A stretch of DNA of 64,000 nucleotides from Areca catechu (GCA_021397845.1 CM038052.1:173898183-173962182); one strand, 5' to 3'; positions 20,883 through 33,905 are shown, numbered from the stretch's first letter. Made by a program: numbers and translations. Notes: generated by a model from the sequence alone, not told the origin.

Positions 20883-21700
20883 TCATAAGTGCCACGGACT
20901 TGTAGAGAATGCGTACGCACCAACCGTAACAGTGGCGGCACCGTGTTGAGTATTGTTAGCGCTGTACAACGGGATGTGACATCCATTTAGCGACGAGGCC
21001 AAAGGCGATGGGACACGAGTGCAATAGCATCGATGGAAGCCCAGGACATGGCGGGCACTTGCCCGCCCGTGCCTCTCAAGATCCGATGGTGCTATGCTAT
21101 GGGTCCGATCGCTAGGACTACGCACAGCTTCACCACACACAGTATTGTAGGTATGACAAGACTGATAGAGGCCACCGAGACGACAGCCGTAAGCGAGCAC
21201 ATTGATGGTATCCGGCCTTGCATATGCACAACCGCCCAATTTCGCCATCGGTCGCACCACATGACAGATCCAACCGCTATCTCATCTATCGATGTGGAGA
21301 ATGAGACGGTGCTAGCTATGTGTGGCGGCTTCAACCATAGCAGATTCCAGTGACACAGTGCCTATCGAGTGATCAAAAATTTTTTTTTGTCTTCTCTTAA
21401 AAAATTATAGAAAAGAAAAAAAGAAAGTAATAAACATAAAAGATAAAGTTGACAGTGATCCAACTTCCAAATAGAGAAAGCTAATTTATGGTATTTGTTT
21501 CATTTTAAGTTTTTTTTCTAAGATTCTACAAGTTATATTTAATATCTCCAATTTTAGGAGGGGTCAAATACGTAAATACATATATATTTAAAATTTTATA
21601 TAAAACTTTAATATATAAAAAATGAAAAAAAATTAGGGGGGTCAAGGCCCCCTGCCCCCCACCCCCCCGGCGGTCCGCCCCTGGTTGTGCACCAAATTGT
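20883..21700. other. GC-balanced island followed by a hAT-like terminus
   Basis: 20883-21355 has much higher GC than its flanks and is free of stops over ~320 bp on the plus strand (21033-21353) and ~375 bp on the minus strand. I recognise no protein in either frame. At 21675-21693 the sequence reads 'gcggtccgcccctg', the complement of the CAGGGGCGG terminus common in plant hAT elements, preceded by an A-rich, then G/C-run region. No matching left terminus was found, so any element is truncated. Confidence 0.4.
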
Positions 21701-21879
21701 TTAGTTCGATCATCTTGTGAAATCATACAATGGTAGAGGAGATAATAGGTGATCAGCTTAAGAACTTTGTGATTGTATTCTTTCTATGGAACCAAAGAAG
21801 CAGCCTTTGGATGATCATCCTTTAGGAGGCTTTCGGTGTAGGGTGATGACCCTAAGATCAAGAATAATTTGGATAGAGA

Positions 21880-22469
21880 TGTTGTACATTTTTTTCAGTT
21901 TCAAAAACTCCACTTATCTCTGGGTGCACTGAACACATGTGGTGCAAGCGCTCCACACGGACGGCACGCATGGGTGCCGTGGCCATTCCGCTCTACGTGC
22001 AGGTGTTTTATTTTTTATATTTTAGCCATTGAAGGGAGCAATTTAGGATTTTTTGAAGATTTTTGAGCCTATAAATAAGCCATTTTTCTTGACCTTCCAA
22101 TCCATCAAAAGTTCTCTCATATTCTTTCTCTCTCTAAAACCTTGCAAACACACACTCACTCTTACTCCATTTTTTAAATATTTGTTGACTATTTGGGCTG
22201 AGAACGAGTTGATTGGTGTCCGATCGAGATCATGCTACCGATTGATATTGGAGTACTTGGCTTCTGGGTTGTATCTTGAAGGAAGGTGTGTGACCCAGAT
22301 CTTAGCATAAAAAGGGGCCAAAGTCTCCTTTAGGATGGTAATTTTATTACCTCCGAAGCCAAGTTCTATTTTAATTTTTTAAGTTATTTATCATATCAAA
22401 ATACTCTATTTTGCATATATTATAGAAAAATATTTTTATTTTATATATATATATCATATATTATAAACA
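21880..22469 (+). repeat. Element D 5' LTR
   Basis: Starts TGTTGTACAT and ends near TATAAACA. It is similar throughout to 27825-28407, including 'ctctacgtgcag', 'cctataaataagcc' (a likely TATA box at about 22068-22077) and 'gagttgattgg'. Confidence 0.85.
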
Positions 22470-23496
22470 ATAGTCTAAAAGAGACTTCGTAGATAATTTT
22501 GTAGTTCATGCATATAATTTTATATTAAATCTAATTATTTATATATAATTATAGTTTATGTAATTTATATATTTTATATTTATATATAAATTATATTTTT
22601 AATTGATTAACTGTAGCATCTTTTTTATAATTTTATGTTATTCAAAATTAATAAAAGATCTTTACAAACTTGTACTTAGCATACCAAATTAATTTTAAAA
22701 TATTAAAAAAATAAAATAAATCAAATAAATTTATAGAATCCTTTTAGAGATAATAATAAAATAAAATTTTCAATAAACTCCATATTTCTTAGTAATCAAT
22801 TAAATTTAAATTCAACCTTAATAAAGTTTATTTAGTGACACTAGTATCATCTCTTTTAAAAAAATAAAATTATTAAACAAATAGTTGATAATTTTTTTTT
22901 TCAAATTCTAGTTTTCTTCTCTGAACATTATTTAGACCAAATGGCTATCCTTAGAGATGAAACCTATAGTCTTAAATCTAACAAGTTTGATGGAACCAAC
23001 TTTAGGAAATAGCAAAGCCAAATGAAATTTTGGTTAACCACCTTAGGCTTTGATCAATTATTATCCAATCCTCCACCTCCTATAGTTCAACCACTCCTAT
23101 CACTCCTGAAGAAGACTATCAATGTAAGAGTAGAATCCTAAGTGTCCTTTATGATTTACTCTATGATATTTATTTATCTACAAAGAGTGTAAAGAAAGTA
23201 TGAGATAATCTAGAGTCTGAATATGGCCTTGATAATACTGGGATTGAATGGCTCAACATCGCATCATTTCTTAGATATGTCATGGTAGATGATAAATCAA
23301 TAAATGACCAACTCTACCAATTCCAAGAATACCTTAGAAAGCTGCAAACCAATGGGACTATTCTTGTTAAACTATTTAAGGTCTCCAGCTTCCATGATAA
23401 GATGCCTTCTTCTTGGAATAACTTTGTTAAAAATCAGCTTCATAAGCAAGGAGAGCTAACCCTAACTCAATTTCTAAATTCAACCAAAAAAGAAGA

Positions 23497-24071
23497 TGTA
23501 GGATCGAGGCCCCTAACCACAATTTCAAAAGGAACATCCCCATTGAAAGGCTGGAAACCAACAATCTTAAAATGCACAGCGGATGGGGCCCACAGGATGA
23601 GCGTGAGCTTATTTAGTCGACCCGACTGGAGGATCCAAGCCGACTCGCAAGACGGCCCTCCGAGGAAGCTGACCAGACCCCATTCACCTAGCCCATGACC
23701 GCATTGCACGGAGTGGGACCCGAAGGCGTGAGCTGGCACCTAGTCAACATTCCCCCCAACGAAACGCCTGAGGAGCTCTACCTCAGAATCGAACATGCAA
23801 CCTTACTCTGATACCAGTTATAGGATCGAGGCCCCTAACCACCATTTCAAAAGAAACATCCCCGTTGAAAGGCTGGAAACCAACAATCTTAAACTACACA
23901 GTGGACGGGGCCCACAGGCTGAGCGTGCGCTCATTTAGTTGACCCGACAAGAGGATCCTAGCCGACCCGCAAGACGGCCCTCCGAGGAAGCTGACCAGAT
24001 CCCAGTCACCTAGCCCATGATCGCATTGCATGGAGTGGGACCCGAAGGTGTGAGTTGGCACCTAGTCAACA
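23497..24071 (-). mobile_element. TRIM (terminal-repeat retrotransposon in miniature) inside copia gag
   Basis: Two 253-bp direct repeats, 23497-23749 and 23819-24071, flank a 69-bp interior. The target duplication GAAGA is at 23492-23496 and 24072-24076. The interior has a C-rich tract (23750-23760) and, at its right edge, a PBS, which sets the minus orientation. The ends are TGTAGG (TATAGG in the right copy) and GTCAACA. No protein is encoded. It is mobilised, if at all, by another element. Confidence 0.93.
23805..23816 (-). other. Primer-binding site of the TRIM
   Basis: The minus strand reads TGGTATCAGAGT. Eleven of twelve bases match the initiator tRNA-Met complement. It lies 2 bp from the LTR at 23819. 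Confidence 0.85.
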
Positions 24072-24545
24072 GAAGACCAACACAGGTCTAAAACCAAATA
24101 AACCTAAGTTCAGGTATCTAAACTAACCTAACCCAATAATACCATACTAACAACAATACCAAATCAAAATCAAACCTAAATTTCAACCAAACCATCAATG
24201 CCGGTCAAACCAACTTAACTATCCTAATACAAATAAGTTCAAGCTTAAGGATAAAAGTTTCAAAGCCAATAATACTAAATCCAATAAATCTACCCAAAGT
24301 CCAAGTAAAAGGTTCTGCTTTGTATGCGGAAAGATAAACCATCTTGTGAGAGACTGCTTTCATCAGAAAAAGCCCTTTCACAAACCTTCTGATTCTTCCG
24401 GATTCCAAGCTCATGTAGTTAAAGGACCAGAAGATACCACCTTTAGGTCAATAGGCTTTAACCCTAAAGTTAATGTTACTTCCTCTAACCTTGATTGGTG
24501 GTTAAATTCAAGAGCTAATATTCATATTTATTTTGACCACTCCTG

Positions 24546-25740
24546 ATTCACTACTTTTTAGGATTTAAGTAAAGGAGATGTAACCCTTGAAAATAATACA
24601 ATTGTCAGGATCATGAGATAAGGATGAATTAATTTGAAGATGACTGCTAAAAAATTTTTTATCCCGATGGATGTACTATATATTCCAGATCTTAAAAAAA
24701 ATCTTGTTAGTAGGTCTCAGCTAGTTCAGAGAAAACATAAAATTATCCTTGATTGTAATAAAATTATGATAACTGGAATAATACCTTCATAAAAAGAGGA
24801 TATATATGTGAAGGTTTATTCAAATTCAATGTAATAAATTATTTTATTAATAAAGCTAAGAATCAAGTTTATTTTATAAATAAATCTAATCAAAATTTAG
24901 ATATATCTAAGTATAAAATATATGCCAAATCTAAACAACTAAGAAAAGCATTCAAATTAATTGAAAGAAATACTTCGATCTTGGAGTTGATATGTGACTC
25001 TATTAAAACTACAATCCATGATGGCAATAGGTACATAGTAATCTTTATAGATAATTATTCCAGATATTGTTATTGTTACCTAATTAAATCTAAGGATGAA
25101 ATCTTTAATGAGTTTAAGATTTATAAGAATGAAGTAGAGAATCAACAAGAAAAAAAAAGTAAAATTCTTAGATCTGATAAAGGAAAAGAGTTACTGTAAA
25201 TAAATTTTCTATGTTCTGTCAAGAATATAGAATAATTCATGAAGTAATTGCTCCTTGCTCTTTATAATCCAACAGTGTAGCTGAGCATAAAAACCATACC
25301 CTCTTGGATATGGTAAATGCTATGTTGATTAATTATGAGCTACCTGAGAATTTATGGGGAAAGCTCTTTTGCCTTCTTAGCTTCATTCTAAATAGGATCT
25401 CTATTAAGGATAGCGATCAAATCCCTTATGAATTTTGGAAAGGCAGGGCTCCTAACTTGAATTTTCTTAAAGTATGGGGATGTCTAGCTAAGGTAAATAT
25501 TCCTAAACCTAAAAAGAAAAAGCTTAGACCTAAAACTATAGATGTTGTCTTTATAGGCTATGCCCGAAATAATAATGTCCATAGGTTCTTAGTGATTCAA
25601 TCAGATATTAATGATATAAGTAATAATTCAATCCTTGAAGCTAGATATACTTATTTCTTTGAGAACATATTTTTTTTTAAGACTAGAAATTCTAGATCCC
25701 TAGAATGTGAACCATCTTCTTCTAAATTTATAAAACAGAA
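24546..25740 (+). pseudogene. Element D copia integrase
   Basis: After the protease remnant (VLYIPDLKKNLVS, about 24670-24710), the integrase core is recognisable: IVIFIDNYSRYCY with the first Asp, ILRSDKGKE with the second Asp, and SVAEHKNHTLLDMVNAML with the catalytic Glu. The copia C-terminal region follows (PYEFWKGRAPNLNFLKVWGC, KTIDVVFIGYA). The segment 25304-25744 is open over 146 codons. Stops at about 25200-25270 separate it from the core start. The enzyme inserts cDNA into the genome. Confidence 0.88.
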
Positions 25741-25859
25741 CTAGAAACTAAACCTGAATTAAGAAGAAGTAAAAGGAATAGAATATAAAAGAATTTTGGA
25801 GAAGATTCTTTACATACTTGTAGAGAGTGATCGTTACACATATGATGAAGCTATGTCAT

Positions 25860-27060
25860 CATCAAATTAATCATATTGGAAGGAAGCCATAAATAGTGAA
25901 ATTCAATCAATCCTAAAAAATAATACTTGAGTTTTATCAGATTTGCTTCAAGAAATAAAGCAATAGGAACTAAATGGATTTTCAAAAAAAAAATTAAGAC
26001 CAGATGGAATAGTAGAAAGATATAAAGCTAGGCTGGTAGCTAAGGAATATAGCTAAAAGAAAGCTATAGATTACTTTGATACCTATGCTCCTATAGCTAA
26101 GATAATCACCTTAGAAATCTTAGTAGCATTAATATCAATTCATAAATTAATGATTCATCACATGAATATAAAAACTTCATTCTTAAATAGAGAATTATAA
26201 AAAAAATCTATATAAATCAGTTTCAAGGTTTTATAGTTAAAGGATAAGAATATAAGATATGCAAGCTCCTAGACAATGGCATATTAAATTTAATAAAATT
26301 ATTCTAGGTGATAACTTTAGGATCAATGAACATGATAAATATGTGTATTATAAAAAAAAAAATAACTTATATTTTATTATTTTATACGTGAATGTTGATG
26401 ATATTCTATTATTTGGAACATTACTAAAATCATATAAAAATTAAAGATTATTTGTCAAATAATTTTGATATGAAAGACTTAGGAGAAGCTAATATAATCT
26501 TAGAAATATAATTTTAAAAAATAAATAATAAAATAGTAATAAACCTAATAAGTTTTACAGAAAAAAATATTTAAAAAGTTTGAATATTTTGATCTAAATT
26601 ATCTCTATCACATAATCATAGTTCTTACTTAACTAAGAATCTAGGACAATCGTAAGACAATTAGAGTATGCCTAGATCAAGGATACGATCTCTGTACATG
26701 TAGCAAATAGAACTTGTCTTGATGTAGCTTATATAATAGAAAGACTAAATAGGCATACAAGCAATCCTAGTAAAAAATATTAGAGAGCCCTTAAAAGAGT
26801 CTTTAGATATCTAAAAAGAACTCTAGATTATTCTCTTGTGTACTCCGATTATGCAGAAGTATTAAAAGGATATAGTAATGCTAAATAGGTAATAGATAAT
26901 TTAGATATAAAATCGACCATAAGATATCTCTTCATACTTGGCGGAGGTGCAGTATTTTGGAAATCATGTAAACAAACAATAATAACAAGAAGTATATTAG
27001 AATCTGAATTAACTATTCTTAACACCACTTACATTGAAGCACAGTGATAAAAAAACCTAA
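25860..27060 (+). pseudogene. Element D copia reverse transcriptase and RNase H
   Basis: Pieces of the RT appear in order: YWKEAINSEIQSI near 25870, YKARLVAKEYS near 26020, YFDTYAPIAKI near 26070, MIHHMNIKTSFLN near 26150, and the catalytic YVNVDDILLFG near 26385-26420, where an insertion sits inside the usual YVDD. Large parts between 26170 and 26260 are missing. RNase H is only hinted at by LGGGAVFWKSCKQT-like wording near 26940-26980. Stops are numerous. Confidence 0.8.
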
Positions 27061-27824
27061 TTAATGATATTAAAATTCTTAAATTAAGAATATCTATAAT
27101 ATCAATAAATTATAATTATAGAGCTCTAATAGACCTGTTAAATTAATAAATATTAAATAAAAAGATGAACAAATATATCATGATCAAATACAAAACTATG
27201 AGAACTAAAATGAAAAATATAATATCACTTCAATATATAAGATTAAAAAATAATCTATCTAATTTTATAACCAAAGATCTTTCAAAAGTCTCAGTATTTA
27301 AGATATTGAAGGGGATGAGACTTAAGCCCTTATATTAGTCACCAGACTGGATCCCTACCTTTACGATTGGAGATCTCATGATCAAGGTTCAAAAGGAAGC
27401 GACCTTTAAGATAATCTTTAGGAGCACTATTTTTAGGAGTTTGTTTCCAACCCATCCTTATGATGTAGTGCTATATGATAATGGTTAGGTTGAGCATAGC
27501 TCTTAATAGATCCTTATGGTATTTGATTTCATTACATGTATCCTTGGAGGATCTACTTTAATGAGAGTAGTCATGAAGTCGCGATTATGAGATTGAGATG
27601 AATTCCCAGAAACTCTCATGAAAATCAAGGCAAGCGCATGACCTAGATAGCGCTATCCCGTATTATGATCGGTTTATCTTCATACTGTATGTATTTTTAT
27701 ACTAAACACAAGTTCAAGCCTAAAAGGTACTTGCATTAAGCATAATAAAAATTCAAAATTTTATTATTTAAATTATTTATTAAATTTAAATATTTTATTA
27801 TAATTTTTTGAAACTTGTGGAGGA
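27061..27824 (+). other. Element D 3' untranslated region
   Basis: Follows RNase H. Contains a stretch at 27300-27760 typical of the 3' interior of copia elements and ends with a weak polypurine tract 'tgtggaggat' before the 3' LTR. No gene. Confidence 0.55.
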
Positions 27825-28407
27825 TCGTCGTATATTTTTGAAAGTTTTAGAAACTTCATTGATCCCTGGGCACACTGGATGCATGCGGCAAGAGTGCTCC
27901 GTGCATTGGCTGCCATTCCACTCTACGTGCAAGCATTATTTTTACATTTTTATAACTATTGAATGACTATATTGGGCCAATTTAGGGTTTTAAAAAAATT
28001 CTTGAGACTATAAATAGGCCATTTCCCTGGCCTTCCAATATATCAAAAAATTCCTTATATTCTTTCTCTCTCTAAAACCACTCAAATACATACTCTCTCT
28101 CTTAACTTTTAAAATATTTTTTGATCATTTGGGTTGAGGATGAGTTGATTGGCATCTGATCGAGATCGTGCCATCAATGGATATTGGAGTACTTGACTTC
28201 TAGATTATACCTTGAAGGAGGGTGTATAGTCCAGATTTTTACATGAAAAGGAGCCATAATCTTCTTTAGTGTAGTGATTTTACCGTCTTCTAAGCCGGGT
28301 TCTATTTTAATTTTTTAAATTATTTGTCACATCAAAATAATCTATTTCACATACATCACAGAAAAATATTTTTAATTATATATATATATTATATATTATA
28401 AATAACA
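27825..28407 (+). repeat. Element D 3' LTR
   Basis: Direct copy of 21880-22469. The initial TG has become TC (TCGTCGTATA), and the end is ATAACA followed by the target copy AGAGA. Confidence 0.85.
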
Positions 28408-28412
28408 AGAGA

Positions 28413-31000
28413 CCATGGAATCACCAGTTGCATCCTAATAATCCTACTACATGATAGTGATCTTGGATCACCATGATAATCTCATTTAGGTTACCAAATG
28501 TCCCCTTAGGGTGCTGCTTGTTTCTGCCAGTCTGCTTCTTGCCCATCCTCGAAAAGATTGGCTTGGTCCAAACTCTTGTCCCTTTCAACCCTGGCAATTG
28601 TCTCTCTGCAATCCAGTCTACCACAGCTTGCAGATTGTGTACAATAAGAACCATCATGGCGTCCAATGGCAGTTTTCAATCCTCTACTGCAACAATGTAT
28701 TTTTTTTAAAAAAAATTAAGAACGGTCATCAATCAACTAAATAGAACATATCAGGTCAAACACTTAAAATAGAAATTAAGATAAAATAGGTCGAAGCCAT
28801 GTATCTGTGTGAGTTTTGGAGCAGGCTCTGAAAAATTCATACTCAGTGTTACTCTGATGTATTTTGCTCTTTTAGCAGAACAAATGATTCATATGGATGA
28901 AAACATCAGTTCTCATTTTCAACTTCTTTCCATGAGAATTCAACAAAGGGAATGAGCTATTTTTAACTTTTATTTTCTTCCGTTCTTAAGGTCATCCTTG
29001 AAGAGGAAAACTTCCTCTGGTCAAACTCATGCCAAGCTTTCACATCCCTTGGCATCTGGTTTCAAAAACAAAAAAGAAAAGCTTATTTCGTAGGACAGGT
29101 TTTTCCATCCTAATTAGTAGTTAAATTATTTGACATATGAATAAGGTGAATCAATTCAGGCCCATGTGAATAATATAATTTTTTTTTTATGTAAATGTGA
29201 GCAAATATATTGATTACACATTGTGATAACTTTTCCCTGCTGATTAAATTCTCTTTTTAGTTTAGTCTGCCTAAACAAATGATTGCTGACACATACAGAA
29301 TTTAGTGAGATTCACCAGACCATAATTATTTAAAATGAAGCCCACCATTAAAGAAAGAAAATAAAATTGCTTGTTTTGTTTAGTTGATCTCAAGAAATAT
29401 CCCTTTGGGCTGAACATAGCCTACCATCAATAAGGCGTTGTTCATCATATAAGCATTCCCTGTTAAAAATGAATATCTGGCCAATGAAACAAGAATGACC
29501 AAGATTTTAGATTATGATGCATTTAACACCTCATATAATACATCATGGCGTTTTTATGCTGAGCCAAGTAGCACAAACTTGTGATATATATTTCACGCAC
29601 CTTCAGTATACTAATTTCACAACTGCATATGATGAATCCTTGCAATCTCCACCCACAGAACTCTAATAAAAAAACTGCTAGCCTGGAGCCACAGGGAAGC
29701 CAAGCTTTCTTTTGTTAAGTTTTCAAACATTTTCCTTGCAACAAACCAAGCTTCACTTTAGAAGTCACAGATGCTTTAATAAAAACTTCAGGGCTAGAAC
29801 TGAAATGGAGATTTTCTATCATCCAAGTTTATTTATCAGCAGAACTTTTCTGCAGTGCAACATGAACTGCAAACCATCCAAACCTCTTTACAGAATGGCA
29901 CTCAGCCATCTGATGCCTTACAGGCTGTTCAAGTGGGGAAAAAAAAAAAAAACAAACAAACAGCTATATATATGTGTGTGTGTGTGTGGACAAATATACA
30001 ATCTCAGAATGTGAAGATCTCCCTTCATAATAAACAGAGGCAACACACAACAAGTAGTGAAGCTTGAGTTCCATGAACAAATATTATAAGATGAGATTAA
30101 ATAGCTGGCAAGCAGCCTTGATCTTGAAACAATCCCAAGCTGAAACAAGTACTTAGTAGCCACAAAAGTGTGGAGTTCCACAGATATATACATATCTCTC
30201 ATAACAGATCTTGGAAATGGGAGGATAATTGTCTGAAATTTGAATCACAGCTAAGAATACGAAGTGATTTTTCTTAGAACACGTACTGTAAACCTTTGCA
30301 AGGAGATTTGAGCCTCCTCATCACTTGCTTTGTTCTGACCACAAAAAAAATCAGGCTGTTGAGATCAATTTTGCATTCGAAAACTTATCTCGCTTCATTA
30401 CTTTATCCAAGTAAACAGAAAAACAACTGGAAATAAAAACACAAGGACTGGATGGTATGTGTAACAAAAACAAATGTGCATCCAAACTGGACCGTAAGTG
30501 GCCCACAGATCTATGAATGGATGATTTAAACATTGTATGTAACATAACTTCATGCATGTTATCTGCAGCTTCTGTCAAAAGATGATTGCAAGATAAGTGC
30601 CCCAGTCATGACTGAAACAAATTACTCATCAAGAGAAATACCGAGCATCATTTGATAATGTCTTCTTGCACAGATGGGATCATTTACATGGGTGACATAA
30701 ATAAAGTATTTCGCAACTTACCCAAAAGAATTCAATTAGATGTTTATGTAATGCTGAATGAATGAAGCTGGCTCATGTAGTTGGGATAAGGCTCGATGAT
30801 TATGGTTATTGATCGATGATGCTGCAATTCAAGTATTGGATTTTGTCATTCAGAACAGGGTTTCTAATTGCCATTCCATGCCAAGCCATTGGACATTAGG
30901 ACAATAGTGTTATGTACTCATGCAGTGCATATTATAGGTGTATTAGCGCAGCATGGCAAGGCATGCCAATCACTGCCTGACATTACCATTCCACTAGCAC
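28413..31000. other. Intergenic DNA, no gene supported
   Basis: Moderately AT-rich sequence. A (TG)n run lies at 29970-29990. At 28490-28510 'ggttaccaaatgtcccctta' resembles a Tourist-like MITE end but has no partner. Short ORFs here show no family motif. Confidence 0.55.
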
Positions 31001-31004
31001 TTAA

Positions 31005-31273
31005 GAGTGTATTTAGTTCATGATCAAAATTGGAATGGATTAGAATGAGAATTGAAATGGCCATATCTTTCATAATATTTGATTCATGATCAGACTTGGA
31101 ATGAAATTCGAATATTAGAAAAGAGAAACGATTGCATTTTGAGAGATTGGAGCATCTCATTTCCTCCTAGAATGGGAATGGGAATGGGACTTCACCCAAC
31201 CAAATGGCTAGAACAGAAGTCATTCGTTCTTATTTCCATTCCAAAATCCAACTCCCTCTAACCAAATATACTC
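31005..31273. mobile_element. MITE, Tourist-like (PIF/Harbinger type)
   Basis: Terminal inverted repeats GAGTGTATTTAGTT and (complement) GAGTATATTTGGTT bound a 269-bp segment. TTAA stands on both sides (31001-31004 and 31274-31277), matching the TAA/TTA target preference of this class. There is no coding sequence. Confidence 0.78.
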
Positions 31274-31277
31274 TTAA

Positions 31278-31899
31278 ATTCTTGATTAAATGCAGAGTGG
31301 TTCTTCAATAGTAGAGTGAGACATCTAATATCTGTCATGTTCCTTAGAAGTTAAAAATCCTTGACAGACCAAACACATAACAAGCTTGAATGAGTATTAA
31401 TTAACCAATTTAGGTCACGTTTATAGATCATGTGAAACATTAGAAAAATTGTGTCAATTTATGTTTGTGTCAAATTAGTCTGTGTCATGTTGCACTTCTA
31501 ATTTCCTATAGTGGATTGGGATTTCAGTCCAACTAAAAATTATGCTAAAAGCCTTCATAGCTCAAATCCATCTAGATTTTTCTATAATAGGATTCCCGGC
31601 AGATCCCCATTTTATCTAAAGGAATGCTTTTTACTCTCTACTTGACCCAACTCATTTGTGACCCCTAATCCTTAGGGTATGGAGAAACCCCAAAACTAAT
31701 TTAGCTTATATTGTGCCGGAACCAACATGACTCAAGTAGGTTCAGGTTTAGCGGTCCGCTTCGATGTTGGGTTGGGCTGACCTTTTAATTGGTTGGGTTG
31801 GATCTGGTTGTCCTTTAACATGATCCAGCCCACTCAAGCTACACTTGTTTGTCATACCAAGTCATTAGCAGACCATGCCCATGGGCTCATCACTAATGT
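31278..31899. other. Intergenic DNA, nothing recognised
   Basis: No coding, repeat or RNA signal. A short G/T-rich stretch (31720-31850) has no recognisable family. Confidence 0.5.
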
Positions 31900-32305
31900 A
31901 GATGGTATGGGCTTAAAACAATAATTTCGATATTCCAAAATGATAAAATTATTTTGAAAGGAGATTCAAAGACTGTAGTGACTTAGATTAATCATTAGTG
32001 ATCAGAGTTTTTCACAACATCCCACACTAAGAAATATTAGACTTCTTTGGTATACCATGATTGATTTCCCTTGCATTCATGTTCTTCGAGAAGCTAATTA
32101 TGTTGCTGATTGGCTGGCCGATTTTGCAAGCATTCAATGGACTGAAAAATTTTGGATAGAAGGATTTCTATCCATGTTTGGTTTTTTTCATCAACACAGA
32201 TCTGGAGATAGCCCTTTTATCCACCTGTAGTGAGTTCTCCTCACTATCACCCCAAAAATTAAAAAAAATAAAAAATAAAAAATAAAAAGAAAGAGAAGAT
32301 GGAAC
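31900..32305 (+). mobile_element. LINE 3' end with RNase H-like domain and A-rich tail
   Basis: The plus strand gives IILKGDSKTVV, and then, after frame damage, DFPCIHVLREANYVADWLADFA and SGDSPFIHL ending at TAG (about 32228-32230). A short 3' UTR and an A-rich tail (32260-32300) follow. The domain is the RNase H-like part of plant L1 pol. The tail marks the true 3' end of the insertion. The 5' part is absent or unrecognisable, as expected of 5'-truncated LINE copies. Confidence 0.78.
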
Positions 32306-32950
32306 TTGCTCAGTTGCCCTTCAAGTTATCATACTCTTCACTATTATTTACACTAGTATCAAACACATGAAATGCAGCTGTTTATGAAAGGGAAAAAAAA
32401 AATCGATGTCTACTCACTCTGTTGGTGTGAAATATCAAATATGTTTGGAATTGTTGCAGAAAATTTAATAGAATAGATATTATGGATGGAAAGGAAACTA
32501 TAGATGGCAAGGTTATATATGATAAAGAATCAAATTCAAAATCAAAGTCAAGTGAATTGGTTGCAAGATTTTGAATTCAAGTTCAGAGCAAAATCCACCA
32601 AGGTTTTCTATATTATATAAATCATGAACAAATGATTACGTACTCTTTCTTTATATATTCACCTTTATTGTTTGAAAAGCACTAAAGAAAATTATAAAAT
32701 TCTATACCTGTGTAATTTCAAATCATACAACCATAGCAATCCTCTCTCAAGAGGGACTACTACAACATTGCCCAAAACAACTTATAGTCCGCTAAAAGTT
32801 GCATAATAGTTTGGTAACTATTGCAAAAGTAAAAAAAAAAAAATGGTGGATAATTGATACTTAGTGATACATTCTTCTTTTTTGGTAGAGATTGATGCAT
32901 TCTTCTTTATTAGTGGTACTAACAAAGGGAAGAGGTGTTTAGGGTGTGTA

Positions 32951-33007
<57 letters not shown>

Positions 33008-33849
33008 GATATGGACTTTTCAACTAAAATGGATGTCTTGATCAAAGAAGTATACATCACTTATTTATTTTAAAGAGATGAAGTGGATGATTGTGAAATT
33101 ATATATTACAGCTACCAAATAGCCTAAACCTGCATGCCAACCAACTTGTCTACAAGATTTTAAGCCCATTTGTTGACTAGGGCCGCAAGATGACCCACTA
33201 ATCTGGCCCACAACTTTAATTAAAATGAAAGGTAATGAGGGTAGTTACTCCAGTGGCTGGTGTTGATGGGGTGATGGTGCCAAATTATTTGTTCATCTGT
33301 TTAACAGGGACATTAGGTAATCCAAATAGCTGCTGTTGGAAAAGATACATCCCACTTCCAACTCCCAAGTGGTAACACAAGGCCCCATTGAACTTTTGCT
33401 TGCATGCAAAGAAAATTTGCAACACAGTCCACATAGCTTCATCAACTTCTATTTGGGTCACTATTTGCAGCCTAAACTAGCCTTCAAATGGAGTGCTACA
33501 TCACTAACAGTTACCTTCAGCCAAACCTTCCAATGGAAAGCCAACCTAACAATAGGATTGCCTTGCACCTGCTCCCCCTCCAAAAACAAAGCAAACACAC
33601 CAAACTGCCAATTTTTGTCATATTAAGATCCATAAGCATATAATTCTGTCAGTGATTTAACTTACGCTGATAAATGTGATTAGAACATCATGCAGGCATT
33701 ATCATTATATCATGCAGGCTTTATCATTATATTGTTGTATTAAAGAGGGACCCTAGTAGTTGAGATGTTACATTCCTTTGAGCTATGTTTCACCATTGCT
33801 TAAAATATAATTAATTTTGAACATTTTTTTGATGGGATGGGAGACTACG
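32306..33849. other. Intergenic DNA with one microsatellite
   Basis: No gene recognised. Holds the TG/AG microsatellite listed separately. Confidence 0.5.
32945..33009. repeat. Compound (TG)n(AG)n microsatellite
   Basis: A run of TG dinucleotides (32949-32971) passes into a run of AG (32972-33009) with one interruption. Confidence 0.95.
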
Positions 33850-33905
33850 GAAATAGCTAAAGATTTATCCCTCCTATCCCTTTTATTTATCGATAAAAAA
33901 AAATA
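33850..33905 (+). mobile_element. SINE 3'-tail fragment
   Basis: Matches the last ~55 bp of the SINE family described at 54216-54546 ('gatttatccctcctatcccttttatttatc' region), ending in an A-run. Confidence 0.55.

Larger units (their letters stand above)
22941..24545 (+). pseudogene. Element D copia gag and protease start, split by a TRIM
   Basis: From the ATG at 22941 the reading gives SNKFDGTNFRK and MKFWLTTLG, the start of a copia gag (UBN2 type). YLRKLQTNGTILVKLFKV and MPSSWNNFVKNQL continue it to the TRIM at 23497. Beyond the TRIM the zinc knuckle CFVCGKINHLVRDC (C-x2-C-x4-H-x4-C) is intact at about 24309-24352. The protease motif follows as WWLNSRANIH, where the family has D-S-G, so both the catalytic Asp and the Gly are altered. 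Several stops and frame changes interrupt the gene. Gag packages the element RNA. Confidence 0.85.
21880..28407 (+). mobile_element. Element D: Ty1/copia LTR retrotransposon, heavily decayed
   Basis: LTRs at 21880-22469 and 27825-28407 are flanked by AGAGA at 21875-21879 and 28408-28412. Domain order is gag, protease, integrase, RT, RNase H, which defines copia. The LTRs are clearly diverged by eye (many substitutions and small indels), and stops are frequent in every domain, so this is an older insertion than element A. A TRIM element is inserted in gag. The interior before gag (22470-22940) is AT-rich, and no tRNA-complementary PBS is readable. Confidence 0.9.

Noticed and set aside
28421..28709. 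81-codon minus-strand frame, possible exon
   Set aside because: No motif or neighbouring exon was recognised. Part of it overlaps a MITE-like terminus.
32818..33073. Open frames with Ser/Leu, Thr/His or Glu/Arg runs
   Set aside because: They are produced by the TG/AG microsatellite.
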